Source: Pirellulales bacterium (GTDB taxonomy: Bacteria; Planctomycetota; Planctomycetia; Pirellulales; JAICIG01). From it: 6,212 nucleotides of DNA. Position numbers and translations under genes: made by a program. Where the stretch lies: assembly GCA_025924495.1 (NCBI GenBank), contig JAICIG010000458.1:1-6212 (forward strand). Direction: 5' to 3'. Under the pieces are notes generated by a model. The model ran no database searches. It saw nothing but the letters and a program-made list of their open reading frames with translations, and was not told the origin of the DNA. Numbering within the stretch: the stretch's first letter is position 1; every line of letters begins with the position of its first letter. Shown in pieces: positions 5,564 to 6,212 of the stretch.

Positions 5564-6212
5564 TCAATCGTTCTCAATCTCGTCCAGGCTCGCCTTGGCC
5601 GGGATTTCGGAGTCCAGAATTCCTTCGCCGCGCGTCTCGGCGGCGGGAAGCTTCTCGGCGAAGCGAGCGGCGCGGTCGTTTGCAATGGCGCGTGCCGCCT
5701 GACGAAGTTCGTTCGGGCTCAGCCGCCGCAGATTCGCCAGGTCGGACAGGGGCTTCAAGGCGCCGACCGCACGTTCGACCGTCGGTTCGAGCATGACCAT
5801 CTCGACCAGCCAACGCCGCACCCCTTCAAACTGCCGCATGGCGTCCTGCAGTTGGCGGTTCAAGTCGCCGGTTAACTCCAGGGTTTCAATCGTCTCGGCC
5901 AAGTCGGCAGTGCGCGCTAAAATCCTGTCCTTGAGCGACAACAGGCCGTCCAGCCCGGTATGTGCCGCGGCGATCTCGGTCGCTTCGTCCTGCAGCCGCT
6001 CGCGGAGCCGGACAAGCTCATCCAGGGCCGCGCGGGCGGCTTGCGGATGCAAATCGTCGTTGCCGCAAAGAATCGTCTCCTTGATCGCAATCAAGTCTTC
6101 GCTTGCATCGCGCGCCTCGGCGGCGTGTTCCGAGGCCTGCACCAGGCGGTCGTTCAATCGCTCCCACTGCTCGACCGACGTCACCGCTCGCTCGGCTCGT
6201 TCGCGCTCGGCC
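5564..6212 (-). CDS. Coiled-coil protein with 50-residue internal repeats (5' partial)
   Basis: C-terminal part (about 215 residues) of a protein I do not recognise. The frame is open to the window edge (AERERAERAVTSVEQW), so the GTG at 6184 is only an internal Val. The visible part is highly charged, rich in Ala, Leu, Glu and Arg, and almost free of helix breakers, as in long coiled coils. Two consecutive units of 50 residues (6136-5987 and 5986-5837) share a core of L-[IL]-x-[IL]-K-[ED]-x-I-L followed by a DL pair and a Leu/Arg-rich helix. A more compact region follows (RRWLVEMVMLEPTVERAVGALKPLSDLANLRRLSPNELRQAARAI), then an acidic disordered-looking tail ending in DEIEND. No membrane segment or enzyme motif is visible. 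A structural or scaffold role is plausible but unsupported. It is transcribed towards the dehydrogenase, separated by 132 bp. Confidence 0.7.
   Translation of the reverse strand, partial: AERERAERAVTSVEQWERLNDRLVQASEHAAEARDASEDLIAIKETILCGNDDLHPQAARAALDELVRLRERLQDEATEIAAAHTGLDGLLSLKDRILARTADLAETIETLELTGDLNRQLQDAMRQFEGVRRWLVEMVMLEPTVERAVGALKPLSDLANLRRLSPNELRQAARAIANDRAARFAEKLPAAETRGEGILDSEIPAKASLDEIEND

Noticed and set aside
5486..5875. A 129-codon plus-strand reading frame starting in the gap between the dehydrogenase and the coiled-coil gene
   Set aside because: Most of it is antisense to the coiled-coil gene, whose composition and internal repeats are convincing. The translated product shows no family resemblance and the start falls just before the GC hairpin.

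Overview
The window looks like chromosomal DNA from a Gram-negative bacterium, most likely a planctomycete (Pirellulales-like). The reasons are a GC content near 60-65% in most genes, weak or absent Shine-Dalgarno sequences before several starts, a NagB-fold protein next to a PIG-L/LmbE deacetylase, and a GxxExxY gene bracketed by the ACAGAGGC-type inverted repeats that I associate with such genomes. The taxonomic call is an inference from style and memory, not from a marker gene.

Layout. Plus strand: 3-1223, the 3' part of an HlyD/MacA-type periplasmic adaptor whose start lies upstream of the window; 1342-2283, a divergent NagB-fold (glucosamine-6-phosphate deaminase-like) protein; 2485-3255, a PIG-L/LmbE-family deacetylase; 3258-3764, a 507-bp cassette in which a GxxExxY protein (3325-3702) sits between two 29-bp inverted repeats; 3791-4567, an aquaglyceroporin of the MIP family. 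Minus strand, convergent with the aquaporin: 4622-5431, a short-chain dehydrogenase; and 5564 to the window edge, the C-terminal part of a repeat-containing coiled-coil protein. No gap exceeds about 200 bp. The longest, 2284-2484, holds a short palindrome and a 14-bp tandem repeat.

How the genes may fit together. The NagB-like protein and the deacetylase lie head-to-tail and together suggest removal of an N-acyl group from an amino sugar followed by action on the resulting sugar. However, the NagB-like protein lacks several residues of the classical deaminase active site, so its reaction is probably not the textbook one. The aquaglyceroporin would pass glycerol or other small neutral solutes. 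The adaptor belongs to an export system mostly outside the window and has no obvious link to the sugar genes. The dehydrogenase and coiled-coil gene form a separate minus-strand group.

The most distinctive structure is the GxxExxY cassette. It has a lower GC content (about 50% against about 63% in the aquaporin), a nuclease-like PD-(D/E)XK signature, near-perfect inverted repeats that are themselves built of 8-bp units, and a tight fit between the deacetylase stop codon and the aquaporin start. It looks like a compact element that inserted between two host genes.
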